This document shows positions 34,753 through 44,240 of a stretch of 46,998 nucleotides of DNA, in pieces (position 1 is the stretch's first letter; each line of letters opens with the position of its first letter). The stretch is from Nostoc sp. TH1S01 (lineage in GTDB: Bacteria > Cyanobacteriota > Cyanobacteriia > Cyanobacteriales > Nostocaceae). The notes beneath the pieces were generated by a model, which searched no databases, had not been told where the DNA came from, and saw only the letters and a program-made list of their open reading frames with translations. The translations under genes and the position numbers were made by a program. The stretch spans positions 1-46,998 of the forward strand of contig JAGKSW010000145.1 of the NCBI GenBank assembly GCA_018993265.1, read 5' to 3'.

Positions 34753-36293
34753 TAACGATACTCAATGGCTGTCACGAAGTTGCCATCTACAAATATTTTT
34801 TTGATGCAGCCATTGAGTATTAATTTTTTATCTTGAGCTTCTAGTTCTTGCCAGTAACTTTTATTAGCAAAAGCCTGTATAATTCGTTCTTTAGCAATTA
34901 GCGATTCTTTGACTGTATTATTTATTGTTTCAAGCGCGATTGCAATTTGTTCTTTCAGGTCATTTTTGATTTGTTCAATTGCTGAACTTGGTGGCAATGT
35001 TTCCAGAGTATTCAGCGATGCACGCAGTGTTTTTACTTCTGGTGGTTCATCTACAGAAACTTGCTCATCTGTGTCAACCAAATTCGCTAAACGTTCGGCT
35101 TCTTGTGCTAAGAAATCTACTACTTGGATATCTAATATTTTTGATGAAATCATATTTTTATTGCTACAGTTACCAGCTTTATACAAACGGCACTGATAAT
35201 AATAAATAGCTTCACCATCTTTATTTACTCGTTTTGCATGGCGCGTCATCGAACCGCCACAATGAGCGCATTTGATTAAATTAGCAAATGGGTTTACTTC
35301 GTTGTCTTCTCTGGAAGCCCAGCGATTATTGCGATTTTCTCTGATAATTTGTTTGACTCGTTCGTGTTCTTCATAGGTAATTATTGCCTGATCATCATGA
35401 GTTCCCCATTTTACTTTCCACTCGTCAAAGTTTTTGCGTTTTCCCTTTGACTTAACGTAAGTATCATAAGGCAAACCCCCAGCATAAACAGGGTTTACTA
35501 ATAACGCTTTTAAACCTGCGATCGACCATCTCAACCCAGACCAAGGATAACGCAAGGGGTGGTTAGCTTTATTGGGTGTAAATACAATCTTATCTAAGTC
35601 ATCGTCACTAACTATTCGTGAAGATGTTTCTGGCTTGTGCAAATCAAAAGCTTTTGTTTCTATACCGAAATCTGCGTGCAGCTTCCGCACAGTCGCCGCC
35701 ACCGAACCGCACTCAAAAAAAGTGTTAAAAATATATCTAGCTACATCAGATACAGTTAATTCTCTACGTCCTTCTAATAAGCAAACGCATGGTGAGCGAT
35801 CGCAGATATATTTATCTTTGTCGATACGATATCCTAATGGTGCAACTCGGTGGCTTTTTCCTTGATTTACCCGATGACGACGTTCACTCTTTAACCTCTC
35901 TGTCACCATTCGCACTTCAAATTTGGCAGCCGCCAGCAACATATCAATTGTTAATTCCCCGCCCAGGCTGTCAGGGTCAACTCCTTGGTCTAAAGCTATC
36001 AGTTTAATTCCCTTGGAACGCAACACCTCCAACAATGAATAAAACAACCGCGATGATGAACCAATCCGGTCAATCCGGGTAAATTGCAGAGATTTAACTT
36101 TACCCTTGGGCGAAGTCTTCAAATCATTAATTAATTGTTGTAGCCCTTCCCTGACTTCAGTTGTCCGTGACTGAATATCCCAATATACTTTAGAACATCC
36201 TGCACCGCGCAAGCGTTCTATTTGTTTACGCAACGCACCTTTATCTGTTTGCTGTTCTTCACCACTGACTCTGGCATAACCCCAAATTTCCAT
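34749..36293 (-). CDS. xisF: XisF, fdxN element site-specific recombinase (large serine recombinase)
   Basis: Cuts and rejoins DNA at the fdxN element borders during heterocyst development. 514 residues, the length I recall for Anabaena PCC 7120 XisF. The resolvase domain is ~1-150: YARVSGEEQ with nucleophile Ser10, LQFTRIDRIGSSSRLFYSLLEVL and FEVRMVTERLKSERR. The recombinase domain follows (~165-340), then a zinc ribbon (CAHCGGSMTRHAKRVNKDG with CRLYKAGNC at ~358-395), a coiled coil (~425-475) and a C-terminal IKKIFVDGNFVTAIEYRY. The gene starts only ~50 bases from the fdxN border and is transcribed away from nifS, as in Anabaena. Confidence 0.95.
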   Translation of the reverse strand: MEIWGYARVSGEEQQTDKGALRKQIERLRGAGCSKVYWDIQSRTTEVREGLQQLINDLKTSPKGKVKSLQFTRIDRIGSSSRLFYSLLEVLRSKGIKLIALDQGVDPDSLGGELTIDMLLAAAKFEVRMVTERLKSERRHRVNQGKSHRVAPLGYRIDKDKYICDRSPCVCLLEGRRELTVSDVARYIFNTFFECGSVAATVRKLHADFGIETKAFDLHKPETSSRIVSDDDLDKIVFTPNKANHPLRYPWSGLRWSIAGLKALLVNPVYAGGLPYDTYVKSKGKRKNFDEWKVKWGTHDDQAIITYEEHERVKQIIRENRNNRWASREDNEVNPFANLIKCAHCGGSMTRHAKRVNKDGEAIYYYQCRLYKAGNCSNKNMISSKILDIQVVDFLAQEAERLANLVDTDEQVSVDEPPEVKTLRASLNTLETLPPSSAIEQIKNDLKEQIAIALETINNTVKESLIAKERIIQAFANKSYWQELEAQDKKLILNGCIKKIFVDGNFVTAIEYRY

Positions 36294-36336
36294 AACAACG
36301 CATAGATACGACTTTCAATTATATTTGATAGTAACT

Positions 36337-36354
36337 ACTTCTAGTCTCAGAAGT
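36337..36354. other. fdxN element right border (XisF attachment site)
   Basis: FdxN-coding sequence begins at 36345 (TCT CAG AAG), preceded in frame by TAG (36342-36344) where fdxN of other strains has a Tyr codon. ACTTCT (36337-36342) and AGAAGT (36349-36354) are arms of a dyad whose axis falls on TC at 36345-36346. The Anabaena border repeat is TATTC by memory; here the sequence is TAGTC, so only TA-TC agrees. I infer a two-base TC crossover. Confidence 0.7.
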
Positions 36355-36401
36355 TCTCTGAACAAATGCAAAAGCATCAGGGTGAAATATTAGGGGTATA
36401 A
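36345..36401 (+). pseudogene. fdxN: 3' fragment of fdxN, separated from its 5' part by the element
   Basis: Eighteen codons plus TAA encode SQKFSEQMQKHQGEILGV, matching the C-terminus of the Anabaena bacterial-type ferredoxin FdxN as I recall it. Out of frame upstream, the preceding triplet is TAG. The 5' part with the cysteine motifs is not in this window and should lie at the other border of the element. Excision would join them and restore a Tyr codon. The stop is 2 bases before the nifS ATG, so after excision fdxN and nifS are co-translated. Confidence 0.9.
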
Positions 36402-36403
36402 GA

Positions 36404-37606
36404 ATGAGCGTCATTTATCTAGATAATAATGCGACTACTAAGGTAGACCCACAGGTTTTAGAGGCAATGATGCCTTATTTAACCGAATATTACGCCAACC
36501 CCTCAAGTATGCACACCTTTGGCGGGCAACTGGCTAAAGCAGTGAGAACAGCCAGAGAACAGTTAGCCGCCCTCTTAGGTGCAGATGAATCAGAAATTGT
36601 TTTTACCAGTTGTGGAACCGAGGGAGATAACGCAGCCATTCGCGCCGCTTTGTTAGCCCAGCCAGAAAAGCGCCACATCATCACCACCCAAGTAGAACAT
36701 CCGGCGGTGCTGAATGTCTGCAAACAGCTAGAAACCCAAGGTTACAGTGTTACTTATCTTTCGGTGAATGGTCAGGGGCAGTTGGATCTAGATGAACTAG
36801 AAGCCTCACTGACAGGGAATACCGCCTTGGTCAGCATCATGTATGCTAATAACGAGACAGGTACGGTTTTCCCGATTGAGCAGATTGGATTGCGCGTCAA
36901 AGAACGCGGCGCACTGTTCCACGTAGATGCAGTGCAAGCAGTGGGTAAGATTCCCCTGAACATGAAGACCAGTACAGTAGATATGTTAACTATGTCTGGT
37001 CATAAGATTCACGCACCCAAAGGTATTGGCGCGTTGTATGTGCGCCGGGGCGTGAGATTCCGTCCCCTGTTAATTGGTGGACATCAAGAACGCGGTCGCC
37101 GCGCGGGTACAGAGAATGTTCCTGGTATCGTTGGTTTAGGGAAAGCAGCCGAGTTGGAATTGCTGCATTTAGAAGAAGCAACTGCGAGAGAAAGACGGTT
37201 GCGCGATCGCTTGGAACAAACTCTCCTTGCTAAAATACCTGATTGTGAAGTTAACGGCGATACCAAAAATAGATTGCCCAACACCACCAACATCGGTTTT
37301 AAATATATCGAAGGTGAAGCAATCCTACTTTTGTTAAATAAACACAATATCTGTGCCTCATCTGGTTCCGCTTGCACCTCTGGTTCACTCGAACCATCCC
37401 ACGTTCTGCGGGCAATGGGTTTACCATACACCACTTTGCATGGTTCCATTCGCTTCAGCCTTTGTCGCTACACCACCGACGCTGAAATCGATCGCGTCAT
37501 TGAAGTCATGCCCGAAATCGTAGAACGTCTCCGCGCTCTGTCGCCATTCAAAAACGACGACGCAGGTTGGTTGCAATCTCAAGAACAAACACTGGCACAT
37601 CGGTAA
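36404..37606 (+). CDS. nifS: Cysteine desulfurase NifS
   Basis: PLP enzyme that removes sulfur from cysteine and passes it to NifU for nitrogenase Fe-S cluster building. 400 residues. The PLP lysine is Lys201 (TMSGHKIHAPKG), the PLP ring stacks on His99 (QVEHPAVL), and the catalytic cysteine is Cys324 in the mobile loop NICASSGSACTSG. RRAGTENVPGIVGLG and the start MSVIYLDNNATTKVDP are typical. Sits 2 bases after fdxN's stop and 113 bases before nifU, with short repeats between. In Anabaena it is transcribed with nifB-fdxN-nifSU, so expression in this arrangement would depend on element excision or an internal promoter. Confidence 0.97.
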   Translation: MSVIYLDNNATTKVDPQVLEAMMPYLTEYYANPSSMHTFGGQLAKAVRTAREQLAALLGADESEIVFTSCGTEGDNAAIRAALLAQPEKRHIITTQVEHPAVLNVCKQLETQGYSVTYLSVNGQGQLDLDELEASLTGNTALVSIMYANNETGTVFPIEQIGLRVKERGALFHVDAVQAVGKIPLNMKTSTVDMLTMSGHKIHAPKGIGALYVRRGVRFRPLLIGGHQERGRRAGTENVPGIVGLGKAAELELLHLEEATARERRLRDRLEQTLLAKIPDCEVNGDTKNRLPNTTNIGFKYIEGEAILLLLNKHNICASSGSACTSGSLEPSHVLRAMGLPYTTLHGSIRFSLCRYTTDAEIDRVIEVMPEIVERLRALSPFKNDDAGWLQSQEQTLAHR

Positions 37607-37717
37607 GTAAGAAATAGGGGCTAGGGGCTAGAGACTAGAGGCTAGGGAAACACCACTCAGCACTCAACACTCAGCACTTAGCACTCACTACTCAGCACTC
37701 AGCACTCAGCACTTAAA
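37607..37717 (+). repeat. Two short tandem repeat blocks between nifS and nifU
   Basis: GGGGCTAGAGACTAGAGGCT-type heptamers (37617-37646) are followed by at least nine copies of a CACTCAG/CAGCACT heptamer (37651-37713) ending just before the nifU ATG. Confidence 0.8.
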
Positions 37718-37719
37718 AT

Positions 37720-38634
37720 ATGTGGGACTACACAGATAAAGTATTAGAACTGTTTTACGATCCCAAGAATCAGGGAGTCATCGAAGAAACGGGTGAACCT
37801 GGAGTTAAGGTTGCAACGGGAGAAGTAGGAAGTATTGCCTGCGGTGATGCTTTAAGACTCCACCTGAAAGTAGAAGTCGAATCTGATAAGATTCTGGATG
37901 CACGCTTTCAAACCTTTGGCTGTACTAGTGCGATCGCTTCTTCTAGTGCATTGACCGAAATGGTTAAGGGTTTGACTTTAGATGAAGCCTTGAAGGTATC
38001 AAATAAAGATATTGCCAATTACCTCGGCGGCTTACCCGAAGCCAAAATGCACTGCTCAGTTATGGGTCAAGAAGCCCTAGAAGCCGCAATCTATAACTAT
38101 CGTGGCATTCCTCTAGCTGCCCATGACGACGATGACGAAGGCGTGTTAATTTGCTCCTGCTTTGGTATTACTGATACAAAAATTCGCCGCGTAGTGAAAG
38201 AAAATAACCTTACTACTGCGGAGCAGGTAACAAATTATGTCAAAGCTGGTGGCGGATGCGGTTCCTGTTTAACAAAAATTGATGATATTATTAAAGATGT
38301 AGAGCAGGAAGTCGCCACAGCCAGTAAAAACAGCAATAACGGCACAAAAACTACAGAAATTCTTAATTCCGGTCATATAGCTACAGCCACAAGACCACTA
38401 ACAAACGTTCAAAAGATTGCCTTAATTCAAAAAGTTCTCGACGAAGAAGTAAGACCCGTCCTGATTGCAGACGGTGGAGATGTAGAACTCTACGACATAG
38501 AAGGAAACACCGTTAAAGTCATCCTCAAAGGTGCTTGTGATTCTTGTCCCAGCAGCACCGCTACTTTAAAGATAGCGATTGAATCGAGACTGCGCGATCG
38601 CATCAGTAAAGACATCGTAGTTGAAGCAGTCTAA
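37720..38634 (+). CDS. nifU: Fe-S cluster scaffold NifU
   Basis: Three-domain scaffold on which NifS-derived sulfur and iron form clusters for the nitrogenase proteins; 304 residues. The N-terminal IscU-like domain has Cys41, Cys68 and Cys112 (AKMHCSVMG). The central [2Fe-2S] ferredoxin-like domain has CSC at 145-147 and GGGCGSC at 178-183. The C-terminal Nfu-type domain has Cys273 and Cys276 (GACDSCPSS). All three are complete. Downstream of nifS on the same strand. The stretch 187-230 is a flexible Ser/Asn/Thr-rich linker. Confidence 0.97.
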   Translation: MWDYTDKVLELFYDPKNQGVIEETGEPGVKVATGEVGSIACGDALRLHLKVEVESDKILDARFQTFGCTSAIASSSALTEMVKGLTLDEALKVSNKDIANYLGGLPEAKMHCSVMGQEALEAAIYNYRGIPLAAHDDDDEGVLICSCFGITDTKIRRVVKENNLTTAEQVTNYVKAGGGCGSCLTKIDDIIKDVEQEVATASKNSNNGTKTTEILNSGHIATATRPLTNVQKIALIQKVLDEEVRPVLIADGGDVELYDIEGNTVKVILKGACDSCPSSTATLKIAIESRLRDRISKDIVVEAV

Positions 38635-39774
<1,140 letters not shown>

Positions 39775-39926
39775 GTAATTCCCTAATTAGGAGTCAAGGA
39801 AAGTATGAAGTATGAAGTGTGAAGTATGAAAATTCCCTTCATTCAGCTTTAGCCTTCAGCCTTCATTCTTCTCCTCTCCCTTTTTTCCCCTCATTTCCCC
39901 ATCCCTAACTGTTACCGAGGCAGACC
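39775..39926 (+). repeat. Intergenic short repeats between nifH and nifD
   Basis: GTATGAAGTATGAAGTGTGA-type units (39804-39829) and complementary TTCATTC/CAGCCTTCA units (39839-39868) can pair. GTTACCGAGGCAGACC immediately precedes the nifD ATG. Such structures between nifH and nifD may set the excess of NifH over NifD. Confidence 0.6.
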
Positions 39927-41369
39927 ATGACACCTCCAGAAAACCAAAATCTTGTAGATGAAAATAAGGAACTTATTAAAGAAGTTCTGCAAGCTTATCC
40001 AGAAAAATCTCGTAAAAAACGCGAAAAACACCTCAACGTCCACGAAGAAGGTAAGTCCGATTGCGGCGTTAAGTCTAACATCAAATCCATTCCTGGTGTA
40101 ATGACCGCTCGTGGTTGTGCTTACGCAGGTTCTAAAGGTGTGGTTTGGGGCCCTATTAAGGACATGATCCACATCAGCCACGGCCCAGTAGGATGCGGTT
40201 ACTGGTCTTGGTCTGGTCGTCGTAACTACTACGTAGGTGTAACTGGTATCAACTCTTTCGGTACCATGCACTTCACCTCCGACTTCCAAGAACGCGACAT
40301 CGTATTCGGTGGTGACAAAAAACTCACCAAAATCATCGAAGAACTTGAAGTTCTCTTCCCCTTGAACCGTGGTGTTTCCATCCAATCTGAATGTCCCATC
40401 GGTCTAATCGGGGATGACATCGAAGCTGTTGCTAAAAAAGCTTCTAAGCAAATTGGTAAACCAGTTGTACCCCTACGTTGCGAAGGTTTCCGTGGTGTAT
40501 CTCAGTCTTTAGGACACCACATCGCTAACGACGCTATCCGTGACTGGATTTTCCCTGAATTTGACAAAGCTAAGAAAAACAATACTCTCGACTTCGAGCC
40601 AAGCCCCTACGACGTAGCATTAATCGGTGACTACAACATCGGTGGTGATGCTTGGGCAAGCCGGATGTTATTAGAAGAAATGGGCTTGCGTGTTGTAGCT
40701 CAGTGGTCTGGTGACGGTACACTCAACGAGTTGATTCAAGGCCCTGCTGCTAAATTAGTTCTGATCCACTGCTACCGTTCTATGAACTACATCTGCCGTA
40801 GTTTGGAAGAACAATATGGTATGCCTTGGATGGAATTCAACTTCTTCGGCCCCACCAAGATTGCTGCATCTTTACGCGAAATTGCAGCTAAATTTGACTC
40901 TAAGATTCAAGAAAACGCTGAGAAAGTCATCGCTAAGTACACACCAGTGATGAATGCGGTACTTGAAAAGTATCGTCCTCGCTTGGAAGGTAACACCGTT
41001 ATGTTGTACGTAGGTGGTCTACGTCCTCGTCACGTTGTTCCCGCTTTTGAAGATTTGGGTATCAAAGTTGTCGGTACAGGCTACGAATTCGCTCACAACG
41101 ACGACTACAAACGTACCACCCACTATATCGATAACGCCACCATCATTTACGATGACGTTACCGCCTACGAATTCGAGGAATTCGTTAAAGCTAAGAAGCC
41201 TGACCTAATCGCTTCTGGTATTAAAGAGAAGTACGCCTTCCAAAAGATGGGTCTTCCCTTCCGTCAAATGCACTCTTGGGATTACTCCGAACTTGGCAAT
41301 GGGGCGAAAATGTCAGGTAAATCAATATTTTATTGTGGTGGTAGAAAAAAGAGTCTATTTTTAGCCTAA
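39927..41369 (+). CDS. nifD: Nitrogenase MoFe alpha subunit NifD, 3' end replaced by element sequence
   Basis: Catalytic alpha chain of the MoFe protein. The first 454 codons (to 41288) are genuine NifD; the last 26 ([13 protein letters not shown] and on) are encoded by the nifD element, ending at TAA 41367-41369. P-cluster Cys include Cys64 ([10 protein letters not shown]), [11 protein letters not shown] and QSECPIG. FeMo-co ligands Cys282 (LIHCYRSMN) and His449 (MHSWDYS) are both retained. The missing end (about 40 residues after DYS) lies with nifK beyond the far border. The unexcised protein is probably inactive or unstable. High-expression codon use stops exactly at the border. Confidence 0.96.
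   Translation: MTPPENQNLVDENKELIKEVLQAYPEKSRKKREKHLNVHEEGKSDCGVKSNIKSIPGVMTARGCAYAGSKGVVWGPIKDMIHISHGPVGCGYWSWSGRRNYYVGVTGINSFGTMHFTSDFQERDIVFGGDKKLTKIIEELEVLFPLNRGVSIQSECPIGLIGDDIEAVAKKASKQIGKPVVPLRCEGFRGVSQSLGHHIANDAIRDWIFPEFDKAKKNNTLDFEPSPYDVALIGDYNIGGDAWASRMLLEEMGLRVVAQWSGDGTLNELIQGPAAKLVLIHCYRSMNYICRSLEEQYGMPWMEFNFFGPTKIAASLREIAAKFDSKIQENAEKVIAKYTPVMNAVLEKYRPRLEGNTVMLYVGGLRPRHVVPAFEDLGIKVVGTGYEFAHNDDYKRTTHYIDNATIIYDDVTAYEFEEFVKAKKPDLIASGIKEKYAFQKMGLPFRQMHSWDYSELGNGAKMSGKSIFYCGGRKKSLFLA
41279..41289. other. 11-bp core of the nifD element left border
   Basis: GGATTACTCCG at 41279-41289 is identical to the 11-base direct repeat flanking the nifD element of Anabaena PCC 7120, as I recall it. 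NifD similarity stops immediately after it (TCC, then element GAA). XisA, a tyrosine recombinase normally at the other end of the element near nifK, would act here. The second copy is not in the window. Confidence 0.93.
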
Positions 41370-41697
41370 ATACAGGTTGTAGGGTTATGTGAGAACAATA
41401 TATTTTTGCGGCTTAAGACAATATAACTCCTATATAGTCTAGTTTTTGGGTTTTGGTTAGATTTTGGTTAATTAAAGACTGTAAATTAAAAAACTATTTT
41501 AATTGATATTTTTTAGATTAATATGGGACGGTTGGGCGATCGCTTCAATTTCACACAAAATAATTATCGAGGTGATGGGAGAGAATAATGTGGGACTGAA
41601 AGGTTGCGTCCAGACCAACGAGTAAGATAAGCTGCGGAAGATAATGTTGGTGAGACAATTGACTATGTAGATTGTGAGAACTTTTTGAACTGCTGCT
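41370..41697. other. AT-rich element end with no gene seen
   Basis: The first 328 bases of element after the nifD stop are A+T-rich (TTTTGGGTTTTGGTTAGATT and similar runs) with one GCGATCGC at 41535-41542. A 92-codon frame on the minus strand (41499-41777) overlaps the next gene and looks like a shadow. Confidence 0.4.
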
Positions 41698-43140
41698 TTA
41701 TCGATTTGGCCGTCTTCTGTAGTGTGCTTTGACGTATGAGCCATTTCGGTAATGTGCTTTAACATATACATAATCACTTTTATTAAATATTCTCTGATAT
41801 TCTTCTAGAGTAATTCTTGACCTCGTTTCCTGAATAGGCTGTTGAGGTGATTTGTAAGTAGTATTAGAAGATTGCGAACGATTAATTTGAGAAAGATGAT
41901 TGATTTGTTCCTTTAATCTAGCTATCTCATTTTGCTGCTGCTGATATTGTTGGTATAGTATCTGGTATTGTTTTTGCAACTCAGATTTCTGCGAATTCAA
42001 TTGAGACTTTTCAGTTTGCAAGTTTACAAGTTCAGATTTCTTGCTTTGGGCATCATTAGTAATATCTTGAATTCGCTTTTGTAGTTCTGCTTTCTGTTGA
42101 TTCAGTTGTAAGACTAGATTTTGCAAATAATCAATTCTATCTTGTTTTCCTTTGTCAATTTCTGTGTAACTCTGAATATCTCTTTGTAAATCAGATATTA
42201 AATTTTGCAATTTATCTATTTCAGACTGCTTTGTTTGTATTAATTCTGTTAAATGTCGGGTATTTTGACGCAGCCCAGATAATTCAGTCTCTTTATCAGA
42301 CAAAAGTTTATGTAAATCAGAAATATTTTTAGTAAGGTTAGAAATTTCTTGAATACGCTTATTTAACTCGTTAGTATTTTCTTGTTCGCTTATAATTAAG
42401 CTATTAAATTGGTTAGATAAAAGACTAATTCTAGAGCGTAACTCTTTAACAAGCTCTTGATAGGTATTATCGGTTACAGAGTTATCAGTTCCTAAGACTA
42501 GTTTTGCTGACAAAAGCTTAAGTAGCTCATCAATTTTGTAGGCAAGACGAAGACGATATGGACTAATTTGATTAGCATTTTGTGCTATCTCTGAAGCCAA
42601 TTTTTCAATGACTTCGGAAAAAATTATCTGTGAAGGTTTTCTGGTTCTTGTAAAAATAACCAGATTAGTTATTATCCTCTCAAGTCGTTCATAATCCTTT
42701 TCAGCCTGACTAGCTAAAAGATAACGAGCAGAATCTTGTATTCTTTCCAATATGCGATATTTCTGCGGTTTTCGAGGCTCTAGTTCTTGTAAAATTTCAT
42801 TTCTCTTATACTCTAATGCTTCGAGAGTTCTTGCTATTTTTTCGTGATTTACTACGGCATCTTCAGCAAGGCGTTCTAGGACACCTTCATAAAGCCATGC
42901 TTGAGACTCTAAATTATTGAGTTTTTGAATTTGCTTATGATTATCTGGCTGAGAAACTATATCTGTCCTCTGCAATTGTTGTTGTAAGTTGTTAATCTTT
43001 GCGGAAACAGAACCTTTAAAGCAAGCAAGTAACAATTCTAAAGCTTGACCAAAAGGAAAAGAATAGTCAGCTAACCAACCAAAAGTAATCCAGAAACATA
43101 AAGAACATAGTAAGAAGAAAATGACTTTGATATAGTTCAA
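41698..43140 (-). CDS. Membrane-anchored long coiled-coil protein with VKAHYR repeat tail
   Basis: 480 residues. Residues ~3-37 hold a hydrophobic anchor (VIFFLLCSLCFWITFGWLA), residues ~45-145 are mostly helical, and ~225-430 form a long coiled coil rich in Gln, Leu, Lys and Glu with heptad spacing (SELQKQYQILYQQYQQQQNE and similar). The C-terminus contains YVYVKAHYRNGSYVKAHYRRRPNR, two copies of VKAHYR separated by NGSY, a short basic motif that other cyanobacterial proteins also carry as V(R/K)xHYR. Its role is unknown: a structural, surface-binding or phage-exclusion protein is possible. It lies on the nifD element ahead of a small gene on the same strand. Confidence 0.75.
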   Translation of the reverse strand: MNYIKVIFFLLCSLCFWITFGWLADYSFPFGQALELLLACFKGSVSAKINNLQQQLQRTDIVSQPDNHKQIQKLNNLESQAWLYEGVLERLAEDAVVNHEKIARTLEALEYKRNEILQELEPRKPQKYRILERIQDSARYLLASQAEKDYERLERIITNLVIFTRTRKPSQIIFSEVIEKLASEIAQNANQISPYRLRLAYKIDELLKLLSAKLVLGTDNSVTDNTYQELVKELRSRISLLSNQFNSLIISEQENTNELNKRIQEISNLTKNISDLHKLLSDKETELSGLRQNTRHLTELIQTKQSEIDKLQNLISDLQRDIQSYTEIDKGKQDRIDYLQNLVLQLNQQKAELQKRIQDITNDAQSKKSELVNLQTEKSQLNSQKSELQKQYQILYQQYQQQQNEIARLKEQINHLSQINRSQSSNTTYKSPQQPIQETRSRITLEEYQRIFNKSDYVYVKAHYRNGSYVKAHYRRRPNR

Positions 43141-43204
43141 ACACTTCTTAAGTAAATTCCTGGTTGGCTCTAAATCTGAGTCTTGAAGCTCAAAGTAGAA
43201 CTGG

Positions 43205-43570
43205 TTAACGAAAAAATTGTTTTCCTATCTGTTGACCTATAACCGTACCTGAGTTACTATTTAAATTCTGATTTACACCTGATTCAGTGGTCTGAGAAAC
43301 ATTGGAAGTATTTTGTAGCTGCTGATATCGGTTAACCAACCTCTCTAAATCTTCTTGAAATTTTTTATCGGATTCTGCTTCACTCACAATTGCAGCTTGT
43401 AACAGTTTTGGTTCTTCCTTAACCCTTTCAATCTGAAGCCTATCCTGAAATCTTTTTCTCAAGAAATCCAGTACATCAGATCCAGCTTTCTCTAAAGCAC
43501 CACCTGTAGCCTTATCAATTACATAAAGCGTAATATTTACTGCTTGTAGAGCTAGTACAGATAAATCCAT
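43205..43570 (-). CDS. Small helical protein with Gly/Ala-rich N-terminus
   Basis: 121 residues, no homology recognised. The N-terminal part (VNITLYVIDKATGGALEKAGSDVLDFLRKRF) resembles the short helical modules at the N-termini of cyanobacterial NB-ARC, caspase and other conflict proteins, where small domains act as interaction modules. A charged helical middle follows, then an Asn/Ser-rich tail with GTVIGQQIG, a small repeat seen in pore-associated or CARD-like effectors. Upstream of the coiled-coil gene by 64 bases on the same strand, so co-expressed. The assignment is speculative. Confidence 0.6.
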   Translation of the reverse strand: MDLSVLALQAVNITLYVIDKATGGALEKAGSDVLDFLRKRFQDRLQIERVKEEPKLLQAAIVSEAESDKKFQEDLERLVNRYQQLQNTSNVSQTTESGVNQNLNSNSGTVIGQQIGKQFFR

Positions 43571-43748
43571 ATGTATGAGAAATTGTTTGTGGTTTGGTCA
43601 ATAGTTAAATTATTATACACTGATTTTCAGTATATCTACCCCGCATTAGCATAATTATGATACTAATTTTTGCTATACCTATGACATAACGGAGCTAACA
43701 AAGATGATTTAATTTCTTATATGAGCAGCAATAAAATAAAGCTAGACT

Positions 43749-43982
43749 TCAAGCAATATCCTCTAAATAAGGAACGTGTTCATCTTCGTATTTTTCAATT
43801 AAAACACCAATAACTTCCATCAAAGATGCAAGCGGATGATTCTCATCTTCACCAATTTTATCAATGAGACAATATAGCATCTCAACCAATAGCTCATATT
43901 CCTCTTCAGTATGAGGAACAAAAACATTTTCGGCAATAGATAACCAAGCAACGATAGTTTTATCAAGGTTATCATTTTGCAT
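43749..43982 (-). CDS. COG5499-like antitoxin fragment without the HTH domain
   Basis: 77 residues from the ATG at 43982, which has AAAGGA six to eleven bases upstream. An upstream in-frame ATG at 44033 would add 17 basic residues. The sequence VPHTEEEYELLVEMLYCLIDKIGEDENHPLASLMEVIGVLIEKYEDEHVPYLEDIA matches the N-terminal part of HigA-like antitoxin regulators, which normally continue into a helix-turn-helix; here the protein ends first. It may be a stand-alone antitoxin domain or a remnant. Partner toxin not evident next to it. Confidence 0.65.
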   Translation of the reverse strand: MQNDNLDKTIVAWLSIAENVFVPHTEEEYELLVEMLYCLIDKIGEDENHPLASLMEVIGVLIEKYEDEHVPYLEDIA

Positions 43983-44048
43983 TATTCCTTTCACTTTTCT
44001 ATTCTTCTGCAAAGATAACTTTCCTAACTTCACCCATTACTTTTGTGC

Positions 44049-44240
44049 TTAGGCTTCATTGCCTTTTTGTGTTGCTGATTTTAAAAGTTCTGTCTGCTGA
44101 TTATATTGTAGGAGGTGGGAATATTGCTTTTGAAGTTCAATATAATAATTCACCAACTTCTGCGGGTTATGTTCATTTTCCTGAGAGATTGTATGGCGAA
44201 TTTTGCGTATTTGACTAATTGCCTCATCACTATTCGTCAT
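44049..44240 (-). CDS. Small partner of the PIN toxin, probable antitoxin
   Basis: 63 residues, helical: DEAISQIRKIRHTISQENEHNPQKLVNYYIELQKQYSHLL. This pattern (x-EIR-x2-RHxISxE...HxPxKL...YxxxQ) occurs in small proteins beside PIN-domain genes in cyanobacteria. Overlaps the PIN gene by 11 bases and follows it, so the toxin-first order would couple its synthesis to the toxin. Function inferred from the pair. Confidence 0.7.
   Translation of the reverse strand: MTNSDEAISQIRKIRHTISQENEHNPQKLVNYYIELQKQYSHLLQYNQQTELLKSATQKGNEA

Noticed and set aside
37651-37713. Regular CACTCAG-type repeats resembling a CRISPR array
   Set aside because: Units are seven bases in direct tandem with no spacers; this is a heptamer short tandem repeat.
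41499-41777. 92-codon minus-strand frame at the left end of the nifD element
   Set aside because: It overlaps the 3' end of the coiled-coil gene in another frame, has no recognisable sequence, and no ribosome binding site was seen.
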